Shown: piece after piece, positions 11,180 through 22,226 of the stretch
How the letters are laid out: every line of letters begins with the position of its first letter
Position numbering within the stretch: position 1 is the stretch's first letter
Origin: Kappaphycus alvarezii
Lineage: Eukaryota > Rhodophyta > Florideophyceae > Gigartinales > Solieriaceae
DNA length: 64,000 bases
Direction of reading: 5' to 3'
Assembly: GCA_002205965.3 (NCBI GenBank)
Contig: NADL03000492.1
Location: 1,860,001 to 1,924,000 of the forward strand
Notes under the pieces: model-generated
Database searches by the model: none
What the model saw: the letters and a program-made list of their open reading frames with translations, nothing else
Told to the model about the DNA's origin: nothing
Translations under genes and position numbers: made by a program

Positions 11180-11550
11180 TAAGTGACTTGAAAATTAAAA
11201 GGGGCTGCAGAAATTGTGTCCGCCGGTGATACAATAGATAGAGAGAAATTACTTTCGAACACCTATGAAATTCTGGTAAGTATCAAAGTTGATCTTCACT
11301 TTTTTATGGGCTCTAGTGTCTTTTTGGCTCTATTTTTAAACTATATACACATGAAGACCCAATCTATAGCTTTCCAATGCCTAGCATATCCACTAAAAGC
11401 TGGAGACCACTTTTTGAATGGGCTAATCTGGATTTCTGGTAAGGAAAATTGTACTGATCCGCTTCCCATGACAGAAAGCCCCATATGTAAGACTTTTCAG
11501 CTAATGCTACTCTGTGGAACAATACTGATAGTCTTTTCGAAAATGTGAAG
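11180..11550 (+). mobile_element. Copia RNase H relic, same lineage as the 16.7-22.2 kb element
   Basis: Plus-strand text SAGDTIDREKLLSNTYEILV followed by WISGKENCTDPLPMTESPI and CKTFQLMLLCG parallels the C-terminal RNase H of the young element (AAGEAIEEGKIIAAAYSTLL, WIPGS). Sequences of this kind are known from the GalEa-like branch of copia elements; the branch name is from memory and approximate. Old fossil with many breaks, ends not visible. Confidence 0.5.
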
Positions 11551-11699
11551 CTGTGAAATCATAAAGTCCCCCAAGTAGGTCAAATTACGGGGGAGTAATA
11601 TTTATTGGTTGCATTCGGCCCAAAACTTTTCCGTATGAAAGCTGATATCATCTCTAAAAATGCCAAATACCCCCCTGTTCTTTCCTTATGAAAGGAATG

Positions 11700-11960
11700 A
11701 ATAGGCGAAGATAATATTCTCAGAGCCATTTATCGTAGAACTGCGGTTTTGTAGGCGACAGAAGGGCTACGGAAGTATAACTGTGGGAACGTGGAAAGGT
11801 GAGTAAGGATGGCGGGTCAATATGGATCAAGTAAGTATAGACGGGGCAGTGTCTACCACCTATGCTCAGTTACTAACGAAAAAGAAATGCTTCTGGTGTC
11901 AGAAATTGACTTTCAACTTCTCAATTAATTGGGCTTACACTTGAATTTGGTCCTCCTTTT
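11700..11960 (-). pseudogene. 3'-flank fragment of the acidic-protein unit (copy C)
   Basis: CAGTGTCTACCACCTATGCT, ATTGACTTTCAACTTCTCAA and the bases around them match the 3' flank of copies A, B and D. The coding part is absent. The match fades after about 11950. Confidence 0.5.
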
Positions 11961-13755
11961 TCGAAGAGAACCCTTTTCACCCGTTATCTGCTTCATCTTG
12001 CAAATTAATTTCCAACATTTTAAGATGCTAATTTTTATTCTGACCGTACCGCATTCAAAGGGAAGGCCCCAGCATCGCCTAGCATGTTCTTATTTCTATC
12101 AGGGCCTTGAAAATTATCGAAGACTTGCCCCCAGTTAAAGTGCTTTAGAAAAATCGTTAAAACAACACCCCTACAATCAATCACTCCATCGCCTCACCGG
12201 CACATTCCGTTACCTTTTTATCAACATAGGCCACCTCCGCCCGTACCCGACCATTGAGAAAGAAACCAGAGCCCGTAGTCCACTCAACTGCCTGGCTTTG
12301 ATGGCCAGTGGGCCAACAGACAACTAAGAAGACCGCAAAAGAATGTACATGTATATGGAATGTGAGCGAGAGGGCAGTTCCTGTCCATTACATTGGGTGT
12401 TCATACGAATTCTTTCGTCGGCAGGGAGAAGTTTTTGCCAGAGGAAAGTTTATTACATCATAGGACGAGGACTTTTGGCTGGGTGAGGTAGAATAGAAAT
12501 AGGCTTATCCCAGATGGTGTTATGTCTGCGAACATAGTTTTCTAGTAGGGGGCAGCTGTAAGAATGAAATCCAAGAGTGTCAAGGAGTGGTGGGGGTTCT
12601 GATCTTGAATGAACGCAGAAAGGGTATAGTTATGTGCCGGCGAAGAAAGGATTTTCGAGGAGAGTTTGAGCCATCATAATTTAAAGTTAATATTCCAACA
12701 TTTTTCATGGTATAAGATCCGGCGGTTCGGTGAAGAGGACGTGGTAGGAGTGCCTATGAAAAGTGCGTTTGCGAGCAAGGCGATAGGAATTAGATTCAAT
12801 TCTGGAGGTGGAGGGGAGATACGATGGTAGGCAGTACGTGTGGCAGATGGAAGACAGGCTAGGTTTTGTAACAGAGATAGAGCAAAGCCGTTGCAAAATT
12901 GCGAGAACAAGGGGAAATTGAAGTTTAAGGGGGGGGAGGAGTTTCCATGAGAGGTATTCATGGGAGGCGGAGAAGGCCGACGGTATCCGGCCTTCGATCG
13001 AGGGATGTAAGGAAGAAGGAATGAGATAGAAAGTGCACAGCACAGCAAGTCTGCAGTTGGAGAGGGATGATATCCTCTCCGTCAAGATCAAGGCGAGGCC
13101 CCAAGAGAAAAAGACAAAAAAGCACAGAGCCAGACATCATCACAAGAGTCCCTATGAATGGCTCCAAATTCTTTTGCAGATTCATATTAAAATGATTTGA
13201 GCTCCAAAGTGTTTTTTGTGGCAGGGTATTTAGAGGAAAATTGATCATCTGGAACGCGCTCGAAGAGACCTGAGTGCACCCCATAGTTTCCTGGAATGCT
13301 GTAGTCGGAGTCTTTTGACTGCGCGATAATCCCCGTGTTGCCTACTAATGAATCAAGAGTTGGAATGGAAGCAAAGCTATCGAACGTGTACAGGAGACGT
13401 AATTATGTGAGTGAGTGCAACTGCTAGCGCTGAGTTTCTCCATAATAAAAAAACTCCGCAACTCAATCTGTTTGGATTAGGCGCAGGAAGGAGGTGGCAG
13501 ATTTTTAACTTATAAAAATATCTCCGTCGTTATCGCGCCATATCTGGAGCGGGGGAACGTCTGGTGTTGGCAGATGTGGAAAGGGCGAATGGAAAATGCA
13601 TAGAGATGCGTAGAATTCGGGTCGCTATGATGCTTGCTGGTACGACAGGAGACAGAACAAAGTCCTTAAAAAGGTAAAAGCCAGACATAGGGAATTTTAC
13701 GGGGTGGAGAAAGAGAGGAGAAGGGCCTAGATCTCTTGGAGTATTTTGTTGAAAG
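11961..13755. other. Intergenic, nothing recognised
   Basis: Overlapping minus-strand frames at 12674-13284 give no recognisable protein. No RNA or repeat seen. Confidence 0.35.
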
Positions 13756-13756
13756 A

Positions 13757-15190
13757 AGGACCAGGTGAGTCAGTTTGGAGAAGAGGCTGCCTTGGCAAGA
13801 TGCTCGATAGGGATAAATTTTTAGGGAAAGAGATGCTCAGAACTAATTACCCCAAGAAGGAGGTGTTGCAAGCGATAAAAGTGCCACCGTGGAATAGTTG
13901 AGGGAACAAACAGAGATAGGTAAGGAAAATAATTCAAGGGGCTACAAGCGAGTATGGAAGGGGCTTGGTCGACCACCGTTGCTCTGTGATCAGCGTAAGA
14001 AAAACAGTTTTTGCGTCTGAAGTTGACTCTCAGCTTCCTAAATAGTTGAGAATGGACTTTAGATTGTCTTCCAACTTTCTTTAATAATCCAAGAGATATC
14101 AGCGTAATAAAGTTATATAGAAATTTCAGGCAACCTTAAAGTCTAAAATAAACGTAATAGTTACCGTATAATGCACTAACATAAAAAAATGGCTAATAAA
14201 GACTGACAATAGGATGATTTCAGAATAAATATCTACCTATATATCTCAGAACCACTTTCTTTGAGTTCAGAACTAAAAAAATCCTGCAAAATATACATGC
14301 TTCCAATAAAATGTCTAAATGTTCCCTCGAACAACTCAGAATGATAGATGGTTTCATCGGACATGTTAAAATCCTCCAACCCCTCATCAAAAACGCAGTC
14401 TCCGCTCCAGCCCCAGATGAAGAGTCAGAGATAAAGATTATGACCTCACTTTCCCATCCGTTTACCTCAGCAACTCCCCAACAGTTTTACACCATTGGCT
14501 CCCACGGGGCTACAAAGTTTTTCTCATCCTCGGATCCCTCCAAATCCACCTCAGTCTCGTCTGAGTCCTCTGTCTCCTTTATGAAGTGAAAACGAGCCCA
14601 ATACCGAACACAATCACTCTCAATCCTTCTGAAGTACTCATCGTAATCCGTTGGACTATATCTATCAAGGCTAGGCCAATGATGGGACGCGGGGTCCTAT
14701 TTGATTTGTTGATGGTAAGAGACGGGCGGAAGTGAGTCGTGTTGATTGAAACTTAAGGGTTGTGCGAGTCAGCTTATGTGGTTCTTGGCGGCAGGGATGA
14801 TGCTTCAGCGAAGGTTCTACAGCACTTTAAATTGGAGCATGTATTCAGTAAGTTCCACAGTCTTGTTGAAATAAAAAATCGAGGGGATATTGCAGACTAG
14901 AATTTGCATGAATTCTGGGGCAGATAAAAATCTGTTCGATAAAATATAGGAACTTATTTTGGAGGGAGAAGAGGATCAAGAGTCGAATTTTTTTCCCTTT
15001 TGAAAAAGGAAGACCAAAATCTTCAAAAATAAATTGGAAAATGGGGTGGTACAGCGAATTTGGTTTTTTCAGGGAATAGGACTTTAAAGAATTTGATTTT
15101 GGAAAAGAGGACCGGAAGGATAGTTTTAAAGATGAAGGAATGAAGCAATTGTGGGAAAGTACCATTTACTCATCAGAAATTCCCTTATCG
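13757..15190 (-). pseudogene. Decayed copy D of the acidic-protein unit
   Basis: The 3' flank (13800-14230) matches copy A at 305-730: AGAGATGCTCAGA, AGTATGGAAGGGGC and CACCG/CTG.TGCTCTGTGA are shared. Minus-strand codons at about 14255-14312 read SMYILQDFFSSELKES, equivalent to the C-terminus of the intact protein, but the long acidic run is not kept and no full frame remains. Its 5' extension (14860-15100) matches copy B at 5670-5900, including GATCAAGAGTCGAAT and AAAAGGAAGACCAAAATCTT, in a region copy A lacks or has diverged in. Confidence 0.5.
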
Positions 15191-16662
15191 AAAGAATCGT
15201 TGACAGCTTTGAGGTGGAGAAAGTGTGGAGATACAGACCTTTGATGCATGAACGGAGAGGATTATTGGCACCAGGCAACGAGTATTCAACTCTTCCCATT
15301 TTGTACCCTTAGCAAGCGAAAGCGAAATAGTTCAGTGAGGAAGAAAGCGCGGGAAAATTGCTTAAGGGTTTCTTGTATGAAATTATAGCGAAAGACAAGC
15401 TTAGGGACCGCAGAAGTCCTTTCAATTGCTTCAGAATAGTGGAGCCCCACCGGATGGAGGAAAAGTAGGTCACGATGGTAACCAGTCATCTAGGAGGTAG
15501 TTCAGAAAGTACCTGAGGGTTAGCATGCGAGCGGAGAACAGAATGATTGAAAGGACACAGCTGATAGTCTGTAGCGTGGCTCATGATGAAAATGGTTTTA
15601 TTATGGCGCATGTGGTCAGGAGACCTTCAGGGATGAGTGAGGCGAACTGTTTGCCGTCCTCAGAAATCACAAGTTAAAAGAAAGGGAATCATACACAGTG
15701 CGCGCAGCGACTCCTGATGCGGTAGCAGATGACGGGGCATTTATCAACAGTAGGTTTCCGCCTCCAGACGCGCAATCTCTTTGGGTAACTCCTGGAGTAT
15801 TGCTGCCGTCTCCTAACTGTAATGTTGATTTCTTCGAATTATAAAATATCATGGAATGCCAGTCACTTCAGAGGGCGGAGATTGTCGTGAACGCATTTTA
15901 GGGAAGTTGAATGAAACGAAGGTGACGTTAAGGGGCGGAAATGTGTAAGATGGAGAGATCTTCTGCCTGAACCACGGAAAAAGAACCCGGAAAACGGCCA
16001 ATAGCGAGAGCTCGGCAGAACTGAGAGGCTCCATAAACCGCAAATCCTTTTGGAGAGTAAAACACCCAAACCTTTTCCCCCTTTTGGAGATGTGATGCAG
16101 TCGAATTTTTTCTCGTTGCTTCCAAGTAGGACGCGATTATCCTACTGAAATGTAGTAGAAAATTGTTCCGAGATGCGAAGGGCAGAATGGTCGTGCTGTT
16201 CGACCACCGTTTGCGTTCCTGGGATGGGGAGAAAAGTGGTCACCTTGGCCAAGGGGTTCAGTTTAGGAAGCTATAGATAAGAAAAGGCGTTGAGAGTCGA
16301 TGCAACAGGTACATCGGCCTGCGTGTTGACGTTATATGGGCTGTGGAGTACGGCAGAATCATGAAAAAGGTCTTGAGTGACAGAAAAGGGACCAAAGAAA
16401 TCTGCGAATGGCAGTACAGTGAGAGAAGCGAGCATGGTGATGATTAAGCGAAAGAGAGGGTTTTTGTTGACAGAAAAATGAAATCCAGCGTCGCGCGATA
16501 GTCGTAGAATTGAGAGACGAATAGTTGCAGTGAAGCATAGTCGCAGAGACCGAACATTGTCCCCACAAGGGAGCAAAACTGGGCAAGGAAGTCATGGGAG
16601 GCGAGGGGGAGAAAAAGAAGCGCGGAATCGCGGAATGCAGCTTCTCTCGCTGACGGCATGGC
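15191..16662. other. Unassigned DNA hosting two insertions
   Basis: Long minus-strand frames with changing phase occur at 15849-16691 and appear to continue across the LTR element into 22.2-22.7 kb. The text is not recognisable. A 23-bp LINE tail lies at 16057-16079, and the copia element begins at 16663. Confidence 0.4.
16057..16079 (+). mobile_element. 23-bp LINE 3' end with perfect 11-bp target duplication
   Basis: GTAAAACACCCAAACCTTTT plus CCC is the terminal LINE sequence, here in plus orientation. It is flanked by CCTTTTGGAGA at 16046-16056 and 16080-16090. Removing it restores one uninterrupted copy of that 11-mer. Confidence 0.65.
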
Positions 16663-17216
16663 TGCAAAATAATTGGGATAGGTAGATCCAAATAATAATA
16701 AATAGTTCCAACTTGAATAAATAAATAAATGCCACAATCGGACTTAGAATGAATAATGAATAGAAAACCAAATTTAATAATATCTGATCGAGGGGGATAT
16801 TTCGATAGCCCGAGGATGTAAAAATATTTCTAACAACCTAGACTACTTATACTCTACACCAGGGTGAACCTGCTACAAAAATCAGGTGAGCCGTTCAATA
16901 ATTTTGGTAGACATAATTTAGGCTCAGCAATAATTATTGCAGTATTTTCCAGGTAAGCAATCATCCAGATAATAATTTGTTGGCAGCATAAATGTAATAA
17001 TTATAGCCTGTATAATATAAAAACCCAACTGTAGGACATAAAAATTATTTCACACTGAATTCAGCATAAAATAGTGCCAGTGTAAAATAGATAAAATTAT
17101 TCCTTGATGATTCATAATAAATATAAATTGTGGGCCTCAATAAAAATATTGCTCCACAATTCAGCATCACTGTAGGACACCGGGATAGAGATTAAAATAT
17201 TTGGTCAATTTTCACA
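16663..17216 (-). repeat. 3' LTR of the young copia element
   Basis: 554 bp, starting TGCAAAATAATTGGG and ending CAATTTTCACA on the plus strand. Adjacent target copy ATGGC at 16658-16662. Confidence 0.92.
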
Positions 17217-17231
17217 CTACTTCCCCTTTGA
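17217..17231 (-). other. Polypurine tract of the young copia element
   Basis: Minus-strand CAAAGGGGAAGTAG abuts the 3' LTR, where plus-strand priming is expected. Confidence 0.7.
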
Positions 17232-20200
17232 AATATTGAATTAAATTTATCCTGTTGACTGAGATGAATCCCGAGATAAAATATTACTCATATCCATAGG
17301 TATAGATCCATCAAATAAAAGGAGCTTGAGCATGTCAGATACAGGACTGTCCTTTTTTGTGAGCGGGTCGGAGGATTAATTGAACCAGGTATCCATAGCA
17401 TTTTCTTGATTTTGTTCGTTTCGAAATTATATCGAATTAATTGAACATCCGCTCTAATAGATTTATCTTCAGGCACACGACAAGTAGATAGAGAGCTGAA
17501 TAGATCTTTTGAATCAACAGCAACATGAAGAGGAATATTGATATTTAGAAGTGTACTGTATGCTGCTGCAATAATTTTTCCTTCCTCGATAGCTTCACCA
17601 GCAGCCAATATTTCACCAGATGCAATAGATTTAACAGGACGCCGAGATAGATGTGAATGCCAATAAATTGTATGAAATATTGAATTACAATTTAAGGAGC
17701 CAATTAGCAACCCACCAATACATCCAAGTTGAGCATTTGTCGATCCGGCTGGTTTTCCTGCATCAGAAAAAACAACAACTGATAAATTGAAATTTCCAGA
17801 AACTTCCGGGCGCCGATACGTGCTTGTAGAACCAAAAGATTTTAAATTCCGAAGCATAGAAGATTGGATAGATAAATCACGAACCAACGGATTTGACCTT
17901 TTCTGTTGTAAATAACTTGCTGTAAAGGCAGACACTGGAGATGCAACCATACCCAAATAGACAATTGATCCGTTTAACGAATTAAAAGCAAAGTTTTCAA
18001 ATGAGTTCATTTCTTCATCAGGTTGTTTTCGACGATTTCTTGATATTGAATGGGGTTCCAGTCCATTTAGCTTATCATCAGCTGAGACATTAATTTTATA
18101 GTCATCAAACTGCATGATTTTAACTCCATTGAAATAAAAAGATCCAGGACTATGTACGATTGTACCAAGCTTATATACTTTCCCAAGATCTTGGATAAAT
18201 TGCTTCTTAATATTTTTTTGTCCAGTAATAAGTATATCATCGACCAATTTAACAACAAGCAGAATTAAGGATCCTTTTAAACTCATGAAAAATAATTGGG
18301 GTATATAAACGACTGATTTCAATCCGAGGTCAAAGAAAGTATTATCAGAGTGTATTTGCCATTTTGCATTCGCGTTGACTAACCATATGAAGCAGACAGT
18401 AATAACCAATAGAAGGATTTTTCGGAGCATTCCCGAGGAGGTCTCACATAAACATCTCGTAATGCTGATCCAGATTGTAAAAATGCAGACTTCACATCAA
18501 CCTTTGATAAATTCCATTTAAAAATTGTAGCAATTGATAAGAGAATTCTAATTGCCATCGGAGAACAAGATTCCGAATCAGTTCTCAAATTATTTTTCTC
18601 CTTGTCCTCATTTCCATGCGGAGCAATTCGAGCCTTGCAATAATATTTTCCATCATCCAAAATTTTTATTTTGTATAAAACGTGACTGGATATTACATTC
18701 GAGTCGGGAGGAATTTTTGAAACATGAATTTTTGAACACGTAGTGAGAAAATTATTTTCTTCCGTATTGTACGCATTTGAAATAATATGAGATGGAAGTC
18801 CAGATGCTTGATGAAGTAAAAATTCTTTAGATCCAAACCTTTTATGATAAAAACTCAGATCTTTTTGTTCAGATGATTTCAATTCCGTTCCAGGTAACAA
18901 CTCAATTTCATGCGCATCAATTCCATCGTTTTCATCAATAGGGATATGAATTAAATTTTCAGGGTGCAGGGAACTAAGTTCAGATTCAATCGGAACATGT
19001 TCGAGAGATAATATGTTTTTAGATTCTGATAAATTTCCATCAATTTCTGATTCATTATATTTTTCGACATCAGTATTCATATTTGGTTAAAATTACCATC
19101 ATCAGAATGATCGTCAAAATTGTTTTCGCCCACATTCTTCACTTCGGTAATATTTGTTTCATCAGAAATATCTTCCACAGAATATTCAATAGACTGATTC
19201 AATAAATCATTTGCCTTTTGAATTTGGTATGCTAGTTCATTAGATGAAACGGAATGTCGGACATCTTCAATTGCAGCATGTATAAATTTTCCATTGGATC
19301 CAGGTACTGTGACGATAAGAGATTTTTTGTCGAATTTCAATACTGGTTTGGGCGATGACCAAGATCCTCTTTTCTGATTTGGTAGATGAATAAAAATTTC
19401 CACAATATCGCCAACATTAATTGGATATCGGTCACAGACTTTGATTTTAGAATAAGATTTAATTTCCTCTTGGCTATTAGCTCATTATGAGCTTCTCTTA
19501 AATCATTTGGTAGACTTCGAGGACCAGAATTATCGATGGGTCGAGTGTGACCAGTGGCAAGCTCGTATGAAGAAACAACATCATTTCCATATAAATCATT
19601 CGATATTTGAAACATTCGAGCAATACGAACCGTATTACTTGCAGAAGAATCGGATATTTTTAAACGGATATAAATGTCTCTCAATATTTTATGTTTTGAC
19701 TCAATATAATTTTTGTTATGGCGGCGGGAACCAATAGGACAAAACGAAATTCCTCTTTCCTCAAGATAGCTTCTAAAATTATCATTGTCAAACGCCTGAT
19801 CTCCCATTAAATAGTTAGGGTCCCAAAATGGTGTTAACCAGAGAGTCTCAATACAATCAATGCAATTTTCCATCCTTAAAGAGGGCACTATTGAACCAGT
19901 TGAATACCTGGTAACTGAGTCCATAATGTGAAAAATATCCAAGTTTTCCACAAAAAAATGATCCACACAAACCAATTCATTAAATCCGCGAGATATAGAG
20001 CTTAAAGATACTGCACGAGGATGAGATGGTTTTTTTGTGACATCACAAAATTTGCAGGAGTCAATTATGCTTGATAAATATTTTTTGCATTCATCGTCCC
20101 ATATAAAATTTCTTTGTAACAATAGTTTTATATCATCATAATTTGAGTGACCACATACATGTTTGTGAACCTTATTAATTATTTTCTTCTTTTCAGCCCA

Positions 20201-21654
20201 AGATATATTTTTTGATGTATTGATATTGTTGGAACAAATTGCTGATAGAAATGAGTTTTCAATAGGTTCGGATGATTGTATAAATATATTTCCAGGTACA
20301 TAACAATGATGACCATGATCCACCAATGTTATAGAATCGATTGAATTATTTGCGGACTCGAACTCGATGCGATTGTCCGTCATATGAATAATATTTGATT
20401 TTCTTGTGATATTTCTTCCAATAACCCATTGAGATGATCCACTGATTATTAGATGCCTTATTTTAACCTGATTTCCATTGTCTGAAATAGCTGATAAAAA
20501 TATTGAACCGATCATTTTTCTTTTTTCGCTTGAGTGGTCGCCATTTCCGTATTGCCAGAAGGGCGTGTCCTTGATACATTCAGGAAGTTCATCAAGAATT
20601 CCATTCCATTTCGGTAAAATAAATTTCGAAAGTGCTCGTAATTCAACAATACCCATTCCACTATACGGTGCTCCATCATCAAGTAACGGACCTGGGTATA
20701 ACGTATTTGACGGAGAATCAAGCACCGTTTTTACCATATGAAATGTTACGGAACCAGAATCATTTTTGTCTTTGATATTTTCTGCATTTCCCATTCTAGA
20801 TGATGAACCTTTATGATAATTTTTAGCACTCTTGCATTTATCTTTTTCATAGGCCCAATGGCCAATTTCTCCACATCGGTCACAAGTTGATTTTGCCTTG
20901 AGCGCAGCAAAGTCTTCAGGAGATAATCTTTGCTTATTATTTTTCTTGAAATTTTTCTTTTCTCCGTATGAAATATTTGATTGATTTGAAGAGATATATT
21001 TTTGAGCATTTCCATATATTTGATTTGTATTTTTTGGTTTATCACATGCACGAATAATAGATGATATTTCTGAATATTTGATTAATTCTAGGATTTTTCC
21101 TTTTTCCAAATCGGCTTCTTCATGCTTCGGAGAAGCAGCAGCCAAAATAGATACTCGCTGGTTTGAATCAATTTTGGAATTAGCCAGGAGCAAAAATGAT
21201 ACCAGTGCTTCAGGTAATTTCGAAGTACCAGTAGATGAATGAAATCGGGCAATTTGAGCATCAAACCGTGATTCAAAATTTTTGAAAGACTCACTATCAC
21301 CACGAGTAGTGTGCAATAGATCTAAGAATTTTTGAAATGTATCTGATATAGATGATAGAGGATCCACCTTATGAATAGCGTTAGCAATCGCTAATGCACC
21401 ATTTTCAGACTGAATTTCTGTGTCTGGAATTTTCTTACAAATATCAAGAGCTCGTCCAAATAATTGTGATTGTAAGACAAGACCTTGTACTGCCTTAGGA
21501 ACCTTATTAGAATTTGATGCTGGTAATAAATCATGAACAGATTTCCATTTTTGAACAGCATCAAAATATTTTTCTTGAGGTCCTTTACCATCCGTCCAAG
21601 GAGCCGTGCGAAGATCCCATGAAAATTTCGGCCTTGAAAGAATTTCGGGGCGAT

Positions 21655-21667
21655 CTGGGCCCATAAC
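21655..21667 (-). other. Primer-binding site complementary to the initiator tRNA anticodon arm
   Basis: Minus strand GTTATGGGCCCAG lies directly after the 5' LTR. It is complementary to CUGGGCCCAUAAC, the anticodon stem-loop of eukaryotic initiator methionine tRNA as I recall it. Drosophila copia is known to use this half-tRNA priming. An ATG within the site begins a Gag-like reading (MGPDRPEILSRPKF). Confidence 0.7.
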
Positions 21668-22221
21668 TGCAAAATAATTGGGATAGGTAGATCCAAATAA
21701 TAATAAATAGTTCCAACTTGAATAAATAAATAAATGCCACAATCGGACTTAGAATGAATAATGAATAGAAAACCAAATTTAATAATATCTGATCGAGGGG
21801 GATATTTCGATAGCCCGAGGATGAAAAAATATTTCTAACAACCTAGACTACTTATACTCTACACCAGGGTGAACCTGCTACAAAAATCAGGTGAGCCGTT
21901 CAATAATTTTGGTAGACACAATTTAGGCTCAGCAATAATTATTGCAGTATTTTCCAGGTAAGCAATCATCCAGATAATAATTTGTTGGCAGCATAAGTGT
22001 AATAATTATAGCCTGTATAATATAAAAACCCAACTGTAGGACATAAAAATTATTTCACACTGAATTCAGCATAAAATAGTGCCAGTGTAAAATAGATAAA
22101 ATTATTCCTTGATGATTCATAATAAATATAAATTGTGGGCCTCAATAAAAATATTGCTCCACAATTCAGCATCACTGTAGGACACCGGGATAGAGATTAA
22201 AATATTTGGTCAATTTTCACA
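21668..22221 (-). repeat. 5' LTR of the young copia element
   Basis: 554 bp, nearly identical to 16663-17216. Adjacent target copy ATGGC at 22222-22226. Confidence 0.92.
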
Positions 22222-22226
22222 ATGGC

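Larger units (their letters stand above)
16663..22221 (-). mobile_element. Young-looking, broken copia LTR retrotransposon
   Basis: Two 554-bp LTRs with TG and CA ends bound the element, and ATGGC is duplicated outside (16658-16662 and 22222-22226). I count only about three differences between the LTRs, so the insertion is recent. On the minus strand the parts run in copia order: Gag with a CCHC-type knuckle near 20.87 kb, protease region near 20.6 kb, integrase with an HHCC region and Asp, Asp, Glu residues (about 20.2-19.6 kb), reverse transcriptase (about 18.8-18.2 kb), RNase H (about 17.8-17.4 kb). The pol part is broken in roughly three places. The RNase H text (AAGEAIEEGKIIAAAY, HVAVDSKDLFSSLSTCR) resembles GalEa-like marine copia elements. 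It was inserted into unrelated older DNA. Confidence 0.9.

Noticed and set aside
12674-13284. Gene on the minus strand
   Set aside because: Three overlapping frames, no recognisable motif and no conserved neighbour.
15928-16125. Gypsy-type integrase C-terminus (minus strand GEKVWVFYSPKGF)
   Set aside because: The matching bases are the 23-bp LINE tail read on the opposite strand; removing the tail with one 11-bp repeat removes the motif.
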